From the NCBI RefSeq assembly GCF_030733745.1, contig NZ_JASHIK010000016.1:53672-117671 (forward strand): DNA of 64,000 nt. Reading direction: 5' to 3'. The number at the start of each line of letters is the position of its first letter. Position 1 is the first letter of the stretch. A model generated the notes under the pieces. That model was not told where the DNA came from. It worked only from the letters and a program-made list of their open reading frames with translations, and made no database searches. Source of the DNA: Stappia sp. MMSF_3263 (GTDB lineage Bacteria > Pseudomonadota > Alphaproteobacteria > Rhizobiales > Stappiaceae). The translations under genes were made by a program, and so were the position numbers. Positions 16,236 through 25,125 of this stretch are shown here, one piece after another.

Positions 16236-17417
16236 ATGACCGATTCCAACCTAGTTCAGCGCCTTGGCCGATATGTCGAAACCCCTGTCGCGGGCGAGAT
16301 CGTACGCGCTTTCGTTCCGCCGCCTCTGCCACCGAAGCCGCAGATCGACGTCCTGGCGCTTCTGGACCGGCTGAGCCTCGCAGAGCGCGCGCTCGGGCGA
16401 CTGGATGGCATTACCATGCTACTGCCGCGCCAGGAACTCTTCCTCTATATGTATGTGCGCAAGGAGGCGGTGCTCTCGTCCCAGATCGAGGGGACGCAAT
16501 CCACACTGACCGATCTTTTGCGCTTCGAGAACCAGGCTCAGACCGGGGAACCGATTGACGACATCCGCGAAGTGTCGAACTACGTGGATGCGATGATGTA
16601 CGGGCTGGAGCGGTTGGAAGAGCTGCCGCTATCCTTGCGTCTGATCCGCGAGATGCATGCCCGGCTGCTGCAAAGCGGACGCGGTGACACCAAAAGCCCG
16701 GGCGAGTTCCGCCGCTCGCAGAACTGGATCGGCGGCTCGCGCCCCGGCAATGCGCTCTATGTGCCACCGCCCGTCACCGAACTCGATGCCTGCCTCGACG
16801 CGCTGGAGCATTTTGTGCACGAGGATAGCTCGCGATTGCCTGCGCTGATCAAGGCCGGGCTGCTGCATGTCCAGTTCGAGACCATCCACCCGTTCCTCGA
16901 TGGCAACGGCCGCATCGGTCGCCTTTTGGTGACGCTGTATCTTTGCGTCAACGGGGTGCTCCGCAAGCCGCTGCTCTATCTCAGCCTCTATCTGAAGACG
17001 CATCGTGCCGACTATTATCGGCTGCTGCAGGAAGTGCGGGAAAACGGCAATTGGGAAGCCTGGCTCGACTTCTTCTTGTCAGGTGTAGCCGATACGGCGA
17101 ACCAGGCTTTTGAGGCGGCTACCCGAATTGTCGACCTCTTCAAGGAAGATCGCGAGCAGATCACGAACGAAAGCGACCGTGCAGGCTCGGCGCTGCGCAT
17201 CCACGATCTTTTCCAGCAGAGCCCGTTCCTGACCTCCAACCAGCTTGTCCGGCAGACCGGCCTTTCGGCGCCGACAGTCAATGCTGCCTTGGCCGATCTG
17301 GAGAAGATGGGCATCGTCGAGGAGATCACCGGGCGCAAGCGGGGGAGAGTGTTCAGCTACCGGCGATATCTTGCGATCCTTAGCGAGGGAACTGATCCTT
17401 TGCCTGCCGCCACCTGA
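16236..17417 (+). CDS. Fic family protein (AMPylase) with class II inhibitory motif and C-terminal HTH
   Basis: Fic enzymes usually transfer AMP from ATP to a hydroxyl of a target protein. The active-site motif HPFLDGNGRIGR begins at His218 and matches the consensus fully. The N-terminal region contains SSQIEG (Ser81 to Gly86), the class II inhibitory helix motif that blocks ATP binding, so the protein should be self-inhibited at rest. The C-terminal 100 residues form a winged HTH (SNQLVRQTGLSAPTVNAALA), common in chromosomal Fic/DOC-like regulators. No separate antitoxin gene is present. The target is unknown; stress control or phage defence are both conceivable in this island. Confidence 0.9.
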   Translation: MTDSNLVQRLGRYVETPVAGEIVRAFVPPPLPPKPQIDVLALLDRLSLAERALGRLDGITMLLPRQELFLYMYVRKEAVLSSQIEGTQSTLTDLLRFENQAQTGEPIDDIREVSNYVDAMMYGLERLEELPLSLRLIREMHARLLQSGRGDTKSPGEFRRSQNWIGGSRPGNALYVPPPVTELDACLDALEHFVHEDSSRLPALIKAGLLHVQFETIHPFLDGNGRIGRLLVTLYLCVNGVLRKPLLYLSLYLKTHRADYYRLLQEVRENGNWEAWLDFFLSGVADTANQAFEAATRIVDLFKEDREQITNESDRAGSALRIHDLFQQSPFLTSNQLVRQTGLSAPTVNAALADLEKMGIVEEITGRKRGRVFSYRRYLAILSEGTDPLPAAT

Positions 17418-17857
17418 AATCTTCCGTCAGCCGCCCTAACTCTCATTGAGTCTGTTCTCTACGCTGCTGTGCGAAATAATTCTCCAAGGAGCGCTGTGTC
17501 CATCTGGAGCAAATTGGGGAGAAGAGGAGAGGGCGGTTGCAAGTAATGATGATTGCAGGCCCCCGCAACCAAAACAGATAATCAAGAACTTCGCTAGGGT
17601 CGATCTGTAATTTGCTCTGCTGTGGCGGTGGTCCGTCGAGGGTTTCATAGATCTGTCCGCACTGACCGCATTACGTGTACTCTTGCGGCCGTGCTCTATC
17701 GGGTCTCACAAGGTCGGACGGTGCATTGACTCGAACCGGGCTGCTTCGCGCCCATCGGATAACCTCCGCATCTCGTCCGTCCTTGCGTTCCCTCTCGGGA
17801 TGCCGCCACCGGATCGGCGCGTGTGCGTCACCGCTGGCGAACTCTTGTTACCTCACC
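17418..17857. other. Non-coding stretch in IS-remnant region
   Basis: No supported gene is visible in these 440 bases. Short open frames on both strands lack motifs. The stretch is likely debris of past insertions between the Fic gene and the IS5 remnant. Confidence 0.4.
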
Positions 17858-17923
17858 TCATGCTTCGAACAAAGTCCCGTCGCGCAGCATGGCATGCATC
17901 ACGACTGCGAGGCGTCTGGCGAG
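17858..17923 (-). pseudogene. IS110-like transposase C-terminal scrap
   Basis: About 21 residues on the minus strand (ARRLAVVMHAMLRDGTLF then a stop) resemble the conserved extreme C-terminus of IS110/IS1111-type transposases. It directly abuts the IS5 remnant in another frame. The call rests on one short motif. Confidence 0.4.
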
Positions 17924-17929
17924 GGCGGC

Positions 17930-18174
17930 GCGAGGGCTTCCAGAAGGTCCACCCAGAAGCGCCTGCGCGACCAGCGATTGAAGCGGTTGTAGATTGTCGT
18001 CGAAGGGCCATAGTCTTGCGGGCAATCGCACCAACGGCATCCCGTCTTCAGCACATGGATGATGCCGGAGATCACCCGGCGATCATCGACACGGCGAGCA
18101 CCCGGTTGGTTCTTGGGCAGGTAGGGCTCTATCGTCGCCCATTGGGTGTCCGAAAGCAAAAACAGACGAGCCAT
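17930..18174 (-). pseudogene. IS5-family transposase, N-terminal remnant
   Basis: The minus-strand frame from the ATG at 18174 reads LSDTQWATIEPYLPKNQPGA, then RRVISGIIHVLKTGCRWCD and TIYNRFNRWSRRRFW, the hallmark N-terminal domain of IS5-family (IS427/IS1031-like) transposases. After about 80 residues the similarity ends and no DDE domain follows, so it is truncated at its 3' side. Confidence 0.7.
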
Positions 18175-18384
18175 CCACGCCTCGAATCTCCTGATTGGAC
18201 GCTGTGAATCTGATTTGCGGCAACAGATCAATAGGCTGATTGGGTTTCGACCTAGGCCGTTCGAGGTCGTCAGTTCAAAATGAACCAGCACGGATGACTA
18301 TCTTTGACCCAACTGGTGGTTTACCGCCGTCAACAAATCGATAAAATGGACTGGGCCTAATATTCGCAGGGATTCTCAACGGCT

Positions 18385-19116
18385 ATGAAACACGTATTCG
18401 CTCTAATTTTTTCAATTGCTTCGCTTGCAGCCATAAGTGTAAATGCGCAAGAAAGTATTTGTAGAGAAGAAATAAATCCTATTTCGTCGAGCGATTTAGC
18501 ATACAAGCAACGCGGCGACCGTTGTGAAGGGCTTTTTTCTCAGCAGGTGTCTGCGACAGGAATGCGTATTGCTGCTTATCATAGGCATCCCGCCTCTTAT
18601 GATGAGACCTCGCTAGCACTAAACATATCATCTGGAGCAACAGACACCTCCAAAGCTCTGACGGTCACTTCTTTGCGCCCGAAACAATTTTACCGAATGG
18701 ACGCGCGCTTCTCCGGAAATAACTATTCACTTCCGTTGGATGTTGTACGCCATCCTAACGTGAATGTGGTTCCGTCTGACTTTGCCGCAGTAGTATGCAA
18801 GGAAAACTGCGATACTTCAGTTCCTACGCTGACGCCCGCTTCTTTCGGAGGAGAAGACGCGTTCAATCCGTACATCGCATTGGTCGCAAATCTTGAATTG
18901 TTCGAACTGCGAATATCAATAAAGGCCGACGATACCGGGGAAGTTCTTTTTGATAAGGAGATGCTCGGCAATCGGACGTGGCCAGCCAGTCGACCAGCCA
19001 CTTTTCCTTTGAAACCGTATTTGGAAAACCGCGCTAGCATCACCCTGGAGATCGTTGCGGTAGGGAGAGGCAAAAAGCAGATTGATAGCGTAAGCGCTCG
19101 TTTGGAACATGAATGA
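18385..19116 (+). CDS. Exported protein of unknown function (first gene of protease operon)
   Basis: This is a 243-residue protein with a clear signal peptide (MKHVFALIFSIASLAAISVN, cleavage near NAQ). It is probably periplasmic. Four Cys residues occur, and the CREEIN, CEGLF and CKENCD contexts could form disulfides. I recognize no family. The gene is lower in GC than the chromosome and overlaps the next gene by four bases (ATGA), so the two are translationally coupled. The partners are a membrane protein and a trypsin-like protease, so it may be a substrate, sensor or inhibitor within a three-component envelope system. Confidence 0.7.
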   Translation: MKHVFALIFSIASLAAISVNAQESICREEINPISSSDLAYKQRGDRCEGLFSQQVSATGMRIAAYHRHPASYDETSLALNISSGATDTSKALTVTSLRPKQFYRMDARFSGNNYSLPLDVVRHPNVNVVPSDFAAVVCKENCDTSVPTLTPASFGGEDAFNPYIALVANLELFELRISIKADDTGEVLFDKEMLGNRTWPASRPATFPLKPYLENRASITLEIVAVGRGKKQIDSVSARLEHE

Positions 19117-20177
19117 CAATGTTTCAGAGTAGCGTGATCGGGCTTAAGCTTCTATTTCGAAAATCATTCAGAAGGTTTAAGTTTGTCCTGACGTGGCGTA
19201 TGTATGCGATAATCGTATTCGTTGCATTGTCGATCTTTTCAATCTCTGTTATTGCTTTGGAACTTCTGCCAAGTCATTGGCTTGTGAGAACGACTTTTGT
19301 CGCCACACTCGAAACACAGAATTTGACTTTCCGAAATGGGCAGCAGAGTTCCAGTATTTCTGGAATTTCGGGGGCAAGCATCACTTTGCGGGAAGCTTCT
19401 GAATATTCTACAGATCAGTCGTTAGGCGCGAGTGATCTCACTCAGTTGCTCGGCACTCAAGGGGCCCAAAAATCAAACTCGAAAACGTTTTCAAAGGCCT
19501 CGCAAGACAGCTATTTAGAACTCGATAGTCTCTTTATTCCTGCTCGACGAGCGGTCGAGGTGTCCTCCTCTGGCCGGAACAAATTTGTTTCGCTGCACAT
19601 TGTTGATGAAGAAGGAGGTGCGGCCTCCCAAACAACAGTAGTTTGGAATGGAAGCGTAACTTCGAATTCTGCTCCTATCTCTGAGAGGATTGGCAGCGAT
19701 AGGTGGGAGGCTCACGCGCCACTCATTGAGATTGAAACGCCAGAAATCGCTGGCTTCATTTATAGCCCAGTGCCAGTGACTGCCCTCTCGACTGAACGTT
19801 TGCGCCTAAGTGGCTCAAACCAAATTGCCACCAGTTCGCTATTGCAAGGTGAGGTTCAATTTTATCTGAACTTCCCTTTTGGAAGTTATCCAACCGAGCC
19901 AGTCATTTTGCGTAGCGGTGAATTTACGCACTTTAGCGGCCTAGATGCTCAGCTCACTAATCTTGAACTGACCGAGACAGGGCTTCGTTTTCTTTTGGTT
20001 GGGCAAGCTGATGGGATAAAAGCAGGGTTCCTAAATAATCGCAGGAGCATAACCCCAAGCATGTTGGATGGATTACGTTCAATAGAAAGTCTTGTGATCA
20101 TAGCATCCTCGATTTTTGGATTATTACTCGCCCTTTTAAGTGCAATAAGCTTAGGTCGAACACACACTGAGAGGTAA
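19113..20177 (+). CDS. Bitopic/two-helix membrane protein of unknown function (second gene of protease operon)
   Basis: This 354-residue protein has one hydrophobic helix near residues 29-50 (YAIIVFVALSIFSISVIALE) and a second at the C-terminus (LVIIASSIFGLLLALLSAIS). The roughly 270 residues between are predicted to face the periplasm and are rich in Ser, Thr and beta-prone stretches. No known family is recognized. It is coupled to the upstream exported protein and lies 6 nt before the protease gene, whose ribosome-binding site (GAGG) overlaps this gene's end. A scaffold or signal-transducing role for the exported protease is possible. Confidence 0.7.
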   Translation: MTMFQSSVIGLKLLFRKSFRRFKFVLTWRMYAIIVFVALSIFSISVIALELLPSHWLVRTTFVATLETQNLTFRNGQQSSSISGISGASITLREASEYSTDQSLGASDLTQLLGTQGAQKSNSKTFSKASQDSYLELDSLFIPARRAVEVSSSGRNKFVSLHIVDEEGGAASQTTVVWNGSVTSNSAPISERIGSDRWEAHAPLIEIETPEIAGFIYSPVPVTALSTERLRLSGSNQIATSSLLQGEVQFYLNFPFGSYPTEPVILRSGEFTHFSGLDAQLTNLELTETGLRFLLVGQADGIKAGFLNNRRSITPSMLDGLRSIESLVIIASSIFGLLLALLSAISLGRTHTER

Positions 20178-20183
20178 GACAAT

Positions 20184-21905
20184 ATGCGGATAGTCACGGG
20201 CATCGTCAGTTTGGCAATCAGCCTGTTAATGTGTGTTTCGGCGGGGCTAGCCCAAGAGGCTGAGGAAAACGAGAACGAAGCATTCTCCGCAAAACAGCTG
20301 GTCGTGATGATCGATGGTCGGTTTCCGACTACTGGAAAACTTACAGAGGGAGCCGGCATCGTCGTCGGCCGCAAAGGTGGATTGGTCTACATCGCGACCG
20401 CTGGGCACGTTGTGCAGGGGCTAACCGAAACAGCTGAAGACATAAAAGTTCAGTTCCGAGATCGACCAGGCGAAGAGATAGACGCCACGCCCTGGCCGTC
20501 AAATTTAGATAAAGGTATCGATCTTGCTGTTTTGGTCGTTCCTGAAGACCGGGCACCAGCTTCAATAACATCGCTCAATGAGTTTTCCGCAGCTCGTATC
20601 GCCCAAGAGGTAGAAGCTGGAGAGGGAGCCTATCTGTTTGGGCAACCAAGCGGCAAAGTCTGGAGCGGAAACAAAAGCCCGGAAAAAGTTGTCTCCTCTA
20701 CGTCTACTGCAATTGAAGTTGAGTCAAGCTCAGTAGTTCCAGGCATGTCTGGTGGTGCAACCTTTGACGAAGGGCTGCGGATAATTGGGCTCATCATAGA
20801 AACCGACAATGGGCTGGCTCGCATCATTCCGTTGAAATTTCTAAAAGAGAAAATGGAAGAAGCCGGATATCCATTTGACTTAGTGGATACGAAAATCTCT
20901 CTTCCCAATGTTGATTTTGACCCGATCAGAGAACTCACAGCGCGAGGGTATCAACTATCAAAGAATGCAGGGTTCTTGGGATTCCGCGGAGGCGCAGATA
21001 GCGAGTTTGTACGCGCACTTTCTATAGGGCGCCCGCAGGACGCCGAGTTATTTGTTCAGGCTGGAATCAAACTGAACACTGATCGAGTGTTTTCAAAGAT
21101 TGATGTACCGGCAGATTTAACAGAATCGCTTCTCAAAGCGAATTTATTGAGCTTCAAATTAAGTATCGGAACAGCTGCAAGCGGCGAAAAGGTCGCAGAG
21201 GCAAATAACTATTCTGACTGGTGTTCGAGAATTGCTCGCTTCGAATTGAGTGAAGAACAACTGAATAGTGATATTTTTGAATACATCAAAGCGAATAATA
21301 TTGAGCTTATAAAAATTGCGTGCGCTGCGATGTTTTCAGATATCGAGGATTCCGTAAAGAACGCCAGCTTAGTATTAGAGAAAATCTCTAACCAGATATC
21401 GGCTGACGAGGCAAATTTAGAGAAGTATCAAAAGGCGTGTGTCGATTTTGTAAATCGGGATGCACCGGTCGAGGAAATCGCAAAGTACATATATGCTGTT
21501 GCATATAACCAAAAACGAGAACGCCCAGACTTTTGGGAGATGGGGATGGAAACTCTCCGCAAACTTCGCGTGGAATTGAATTCCGAGAACCTTGTCTTCT
21601 ATGATGAGGATACTAGCGAATTCACTGGCCTATTTGGGTCGACTGGTCGAGACCGTGGATTTCGGAGGCTATATGATGAAACGCACGATGATTTTTATCG
21701 ATATTATTCTGGCATTCGGCTTGTTGATTACATGATCGATTACAAAACAAAAGCAGATGTTAAGATGACAGACGCGTTGCGAGAATTGCTTGCCCCCCGC
21801 GTTGATAAGGTTTGTAAAAACGATGTAGCGGTGCGATCATTTACAACTGCCGAAACTGTCCAATACGAAGCCGCTCAAGCTTTTCTTCAAGCCCTTGATC
21901 AGTAG
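20184..21905 (+). CDS. Exported trypsin-like serine protease with long helical C-terminal region
   Basis: This 573-residue protein starts with a signal peptide (IVSLAISLLMCVSAGLAQ). The trypsin/DegP-like fold spans about residues 30-230, with the catalytic triad visible as His75 (ATAGHV), Asp113 (KGIDLAVL) and Ser189 (PGMSGGA). No PDZ domain is seen. Instead about 300 residues follow that look alpha-helical and charged, with no recognized family. Low GC and AT-rich codons set it apart from chromosomal neighbours. It closes a tight three-gene operon with an exported and a membrane protein. Chymotrypsin-fold proteases occur in some conflict systems, but this one is predicted to act outside the cytoplasm. 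Confidence 0.82.
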   Translation: MRIVTGIVSLAISLLMCVSAGLAQEAEENENEAFSAKQLVVMIDGRFPTTGKLTEGAGIVVGRKGGLVYIATAGHVVQGLTETAEDIKVQFRDRPGEEIDATPWPSNLDKGIDLAVLVVPEDRAPASITSLNEFSAARIAQEVEAGEGAYLFGQPSGKVWSGNKSPEKVVSSTSTAIEVESSSVVPGMSGGATFDEGLRIIGLIIETDNGLARIIPLKFLKEKMEEAGYPFDLVDTKISLPNVDFDPIRELTARGYQLSKNAGFLGFRGGADSEFVRALSIGRPQDAELFVQAGIKLNTDRVFSKIDVPADLTESLLKANLLSFKLSIGTAASGEKVAEANNYSDWCSRIARFELSEEQLNSDIFEYIKANNIELIKIACAAMFSDIEDSVKNASLVLEKISNQISADEANLEKYQKACVDFVNRDAPVEEIAKYIYAVAYNQKRERPDFWEMGMETLRKLRVELNSENLVFYDEDTSEFTGLFGSTGRDRGFRRLYDETHDDFYRYYSGIRLVDYMIDYKTKADVKMTDALRELLAPRVDKVCKNDVAVRSFTTAETVQYEAAQAFLQALDQ

Positions 21906-21969
21906 TCTATTGTCAGTAATGGATCAATACTCCCCAATATTGCCGTTTGAATCTTCTCCAGGTGCTGCG

Positions 21970-22010
21970 GCCCCCGGTCTTCCGAGGGGGCGCCCCGGAA
22001 GACCGGGGGC
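21970..22010. repeat. Strong 15-bp hairpin downstream of the protease operon
   Basis: GCCCCCGGTCTTCCG (21970-21984) and CGGAAGACCGGGGGC (21996-22010) are perfect inverted copies with an 11-nt GC-rich loop. It begins 64 nt after the protease stop. It could terminate the operon, although no T tract follows, or be a mobile-element end. Confidence 0.5.
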
Positions 22011-22055
22011 GCGTCATCGCCGATACTCCTTCCGATGGTCGGAAGGGGGATTTTG

Positions 22056-22154
22056 GTGATCAGGCTGAGGGAGACGATCGTGACCCTGGATCTGCATCAG
22101 CAGGGCCTGACAGTGTCGGCAATTTCCAGAGAGACGGGCATCAACGTAAGCGAC
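22056..22154 (+). pseudogene. IS21-like transposase (IstA) N-terminal scrap
   Basis: The frame reads LRETIVTLDLHQQGLTVSAI then SRETGI, matching the N-terminal HTH that opens many IS21 IstA transposases. It stops at the junction with an IS66 remnant. A second, similar scrap lies at 24772-24849. Confidence 0.45.
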
Positions 22155-22173
22155 ATCTGCGGCCCACCGGGTT

Positions 22174-22278
22174 TCAGCTTGACGGCGTGAAGTTCCATGG
22201 GAGGAGCTCGTCGATCCGGCTTTTCGGATGTCCGGCGGCGATGGCCTCGAGGGTGGCCTTGAGATAGGCGAAGGGCAT
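22174..22278 (-). pseudogene. IS66 TnpC C-terminal remnant (opposite strand)
   Basis: On the minus strand, AYLKATLEAIAAGHPKSRID followed by ELLPWNFTPSS and a stop at 22174 is the conserved end of an IS66-type TnpC transposase (the same PWN ending occurs in the intact copy at 24.4 kb). It points away from the intact IS66 genes, so it belongs to a different, mostly deleted element. Confidence 0.65.
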
Positions 22279-22279
22279 T

Positions 22280-22432
22280 GCGGACGTTCGTCCGGCGATC
22301 CGTGAAGTGTCGGTCAGTTCGGATCCGGTTCCGGTTGAATTGCGCCTGGGCAACGGGCGTTGCCTGCGTTTCGACGGCCGCCTGGATGCGGCCACGCTGA
22401 CGCAGCTGATCCGGGCGGTGGAAGCAGCATGA
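22280..22432 (+). pseudogene. IS66 TnpA, C-terminal remnant
   Basis: The plus frame ending at the TGA 22430-22432 reads PVPVELRLGNGRCLRF then DGRLDAATLTQLIRAVE, the C-terminus of IS66 OrfA/TnpA. The N-terminal HTH is missing. The stop overlaps the TnpB start by three bases, which is the normal IS66 coupling. Confidence 0.65.
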
Positions 22433-22776
22433 TCGGCCCTGGGACTGGCGTCCGGGTCTATCTCGCCTGCGGTGCCACTGATATGCGCAAGGGCATCGGA
22501 GGGCTTGCTGCTCTTGCACAGGATGTGCTTCGTCAGAAGCCAACGAGTGGTGCGGTGTTTGCCTTCCGTGGGCGGCGGGGTGACCGGCTGAAACTTTTAT
22601 ATTGGGACGGCCAGGGCTTCTGTCTTTATTACAAGGTTCTGGAGCGGGGCCGCTTTCCATGGCCGTCGGTTTCCGATGGCACGGCTCGTCTGACCTCGGC
22701 GCAGTTGGCGATGCTGTGGGAAGGCATCGACTGGCGCAGGCCGGACTGGGGTTCGCCGCCGGCTCGGGTGGGCTGA
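22429..22776 (+). CDS. tnpB: IS66 family accessory protein TnpB
   Basis: This 115-residue protein has the IS66 Orf2 signature: VYLACGATDMRKGIGGLAAL, then VFAFRGRRGDRLKLLYWDGQ and GFCLYYKVLERGRF. TnpB is needed for transposition of IS66 elements together with TnpA and TnpC. Length and motifs are complete. It lies directly after the truncated TnpA and 63 nt before TnpC. Confidence 0.9.
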   Translation: MIGPGTGVRVYLACGATDMRKGIGGLAALAQDVLRQKPTSGAVFAFRGRRGDRLKLLYWDGQGFCLYYKVLERGRFPWPSVSDGTARLTSAQLAMLWEGIDWRRPDWGSPPARVG

Positions 22777-22839
22777 ATTATCTAACTGATTTGATTTGTT
22801 TTTTTGGCATTTCCATTGGGTTTGTGGTAAGTCAGAATC

Positions 22840-24465
22840 ATGTCTGTCGATGCTGCAAATCTTCCTGATGATCCCGCCTTACTGAAGGCGAAGATCGCCG
22901 CTTTGCAGGCGGAAAACGCGAAGATGTCGGCGACGCTCCGGGCTCATGACCAGCTGGTTCAGGCCCTACGGCTTCGGATCGCCAAACTCCAGAAACAGGC
23001 CTTCGGCAAGTCCTCGGAAAAGACCGAGCGTGAGATCGAACAGCTGGAACTGGCGCTGGAAGATTTGCTAGTTGCGGTCACCGAGAGCGCTGACCCACTG
23101 ATCGACGATGACCAAGGCGAGGACGAGCCCGCAGCTGCCGGCAACGGCACGCGCGAGCACAAGCCGCGGCGTCGTCCGGGTGTGTCGGCAGCGACCCCGC
23201 GCGAGCGCCGGGAATTGGACCCCGGCACATGCTGCCCCGATTGCGGCGGCGATTTGCGTGTCGTGGGCGAGGATGTCAGCGACATCCTCGACATGATCGC
23301 GGCGCAGTTGAAGGTCATCCAGATCGCCCGACTGAAGAAATCCTGCCGCCAATGCGGGAAGGTGGTGCAATCTCCTGCACCGAGCCGGCCGATCCCGGGC
23401 TCAATGGCAGGCGCGGGTCTGTTGGCTTACATCCTGGTTTCCAAGTTCGATGACCACCTGCCCCTATATCGCCTCAACGAGATCTTTGGCCGAATGGGCG
23501 CCGATATCCCAGACAGCACGCTGGTGGATTGGTGCGGCCGCGCCATGCGGGCGCTTCAGCCTCTGATCGACCGGATCGAGGCCGAGGTCATGGGCAGTGA
23601 TCTGCTGCATGCCGATGACACCCCGATCCGGGTGCTGGACCGGTCCTTACGGGAGAAGGGCCTTGGCAAGGGCGTGAAGAAGGGCCGGATCTGGACTTAC
23701 GTTCGCGATCAGCGTCCATGGTCCGGTGCCGCGCCACCCGGAGCGGTCTATTACTTCGCCCCCGACTGGAAGGAGGGGCACGTCCAGCATCACCTCAGGC
23801 ACGCAAGTGGCGTTCTCCAGGCCGACGGCTACAAGGGCTTTGCGAAGCTCTATGAGCCCGGGCTCGACGGAGCCTGCCGGTTCCGCGAGGCAGCATGCTG
23901 GGCACATCTACGCCGGGACTTCCACGATGTCTGGAGCGCGACCAAATCCGAAATCGCCCGTGAAGCACTCGACCGGATCGGAGCCCTCTACGACATCGAG
24001 CGCGAGATCTCGGGCCAGCCTGCCGACATCCGCTGTGCCGCGCGCCAGGCGCGAGCCAAGCCGAAGGTCGACGACTTCAAGCTCTGGGCCGAGCGGCAAC
24101 TGACACGCTTGCCCGGCAAGAGCGAACTTGCCAAGGCGTTCCGCTATGGCCTCAGCCGCTGGCCGTCCTTCTGCCTGTTCCTTGAAGATGGCCGCGTGGC
24201 GATAGACAACAACGCCGCTGAACGCGCCCTGCGTCCGATTGGAATCGGCCGGAAAAATTGGTTATTCGCCGGCGCCGACACCGGTGCCGAGACACTCGCG
24301 CGCGCCATGACGGTCATCGAAACGGTCAAGATGAACGGGCTCGACCCGCAGGCCTATCTGGCCGATGTCCTCGACCGCATCCACGATCACAAGATCAACC
24401 GTCTCGACGAGTTGCTTCCATGGAACTGGAAACCCATGGCGGTCTCCTGCGCGGAGGCAGCCTGA
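22840..24465 (+). CDS. tnpC: IS66 family transposase TnpC
   Basis: This 541-residue DDE transposase has an N-terminal coiled-coil/HTH region ([20 protein letters not shown]), a zinc-finger part ([10 protein letters not shown] and CRQCGKVV), and a catalytic core with [23 protein letters not shown] and the [18 protein letters not shown] box carrying the Glu. It ends in LLPWNWKP. The gene appears intact. With TnpA truncated, the element as a whole is probably not autonomous. Confidence 0.93.
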   Translation: MSVDAANLPDDPALLKAKIAALQAENAKMSATLRAHDQLVQALRLRIAKLQKQAFGKSSEKTEREIEQLELALEDLLVAVTESADPLIDDDQGEDEPAAAGNGTREHKPRRRPGVSAATPRERRELDPGTCCPDCGGDLRVVGEDVSDILDMIAAQLKVIQIARLKKSCRQCGKVVQSPAPSRPIPGSMAGAGLLAYILVSKFDDHLPLYRLNEIFGRMGADIPDSTLVDWCGRAMRALQPLIDRIEAEVMGSDLLHADDTPIRVLDRSLREKGLGKGVKKGRIWTYVRDQRPWSGAAPPGAVYYFAPDWKEGHVQHHLRHASGVLQADGYKGFAKLYEPGLDGACRFREAACWAHLRRDFHDVWSATKSEIAREALDRIGALYDIEREISGQPADIRCAARQARAKPKVDDFKLWAERQLTRLPGKSELAKAFRYGLSRWPSFCLFLEDGRVAIDNNAAERALRPIGIGRKNWLFAGADTGAETLARAMTVIETVKMNGLDPQAYLADVLDRIHDHKINRLDELLPWNWKPMAVSCAEAA

Positions 24466-24761
24466 TGGCCGCGGTCACTCATGTCACCACGCTCGCTTGT
24501 GTCGCGCAGCTGCTCGGTGAAGACCTTGAGCTCCTCGAGGCCATCGTTGAAAACGATGACAACCTGACCTACGGCAGCATCGTCAGCGTCCAAACTGGTC
24601 AGGACGACTATGTCACGGCGCTTACCGACGACGGCATCTACGAACTGAAAGACATGCTGGCGAACGCCCGAAGTTCAACCGAAAACTGGCACAGCTTCCT
24701 CGACGACTTCGTCTCAGATCCTGATGTCACTGCCCGCGTCAAGGCTCAATCGCCGCGGTAA
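24465..24761 (+). CDS. Small IS66-associated protein of unknown function
   Basis: This is a 98-residue acidic protein. Its ATG shares a base with the TnpC stop (TGATG), so it is translationally coupled to the transposase. It contains ECL-like segments such as VAQLLGEDLELLEAIV and YVTALTDDGIYELKDMLA. Genes of this kind accompany some IS66 elements as a fourth reading frame. No catalytic motif is visible. Confidence 0.7.
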   Translation: MAAVTHVTTLACVAQLLGEDLELLEAIVENDDNLTYGSIVSVQTGQDDYVTALTDDGIYELKDMLANARSSTENWHSFLDDFVSDPDVTARVKAQSPR

Positions 24762-24771
24762 CAATCGGCCG

Positions 24772-24849
24772 GTTACGGAGATTGTGATGATCTTGGAATT
24801 GAAGCGGCAGGGCCTCGGCGTCAGCGTGATCGCGCGACAGAGGGGTGCC
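24772..24849 (+). pseudogene. IS21-like transposase N-terminal scrap
   Basis: The reading VTEIVMILELKRQGLGVSVI followed by ARQRGA resembles the same IstA N-terminal HTH as the scrap at 22056-22154 but is not identical to it. No further transposase sequence follows. The 276 bases between it and the relaxase start contain nothing else I can support. Confidence 0.4.
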
Positions 24850-25125
24850 CGATCAGAGGAGTGCAAGATAAAGCGAACTCGCGTTCGCACTCCCGCTGGT
24901 CGTTAAGTCATTATCTGCACATTATTTTTGAGCTTCTTGTCTGTACCATTCTGGCGTCGTTAGGTGGTCGATTGGTGCCGGAGAGTCAGATTTCCTCGTG
25001 GTTTCAATGGCTTGGTATGGTGCCATTGAAAGACCGAATCCAGGCAGCTACGCCCTGCTTACGTTTATGTCCGCCGACCTGCGATCACGCGGTTTCCGCC
25101 CTTGAACGCCCGGAATCGTCGGTCC

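Noticed and set aside
20184..21905. Trypsin-like protease as the protease partner of an AVAST type 1 system with the giant NTPases
   Set aside because: It has a signal peptide, belongs to a separate operon 7 kb away with an IS66 and relaxase between, and no metallo-beta-lactamase partner is present.
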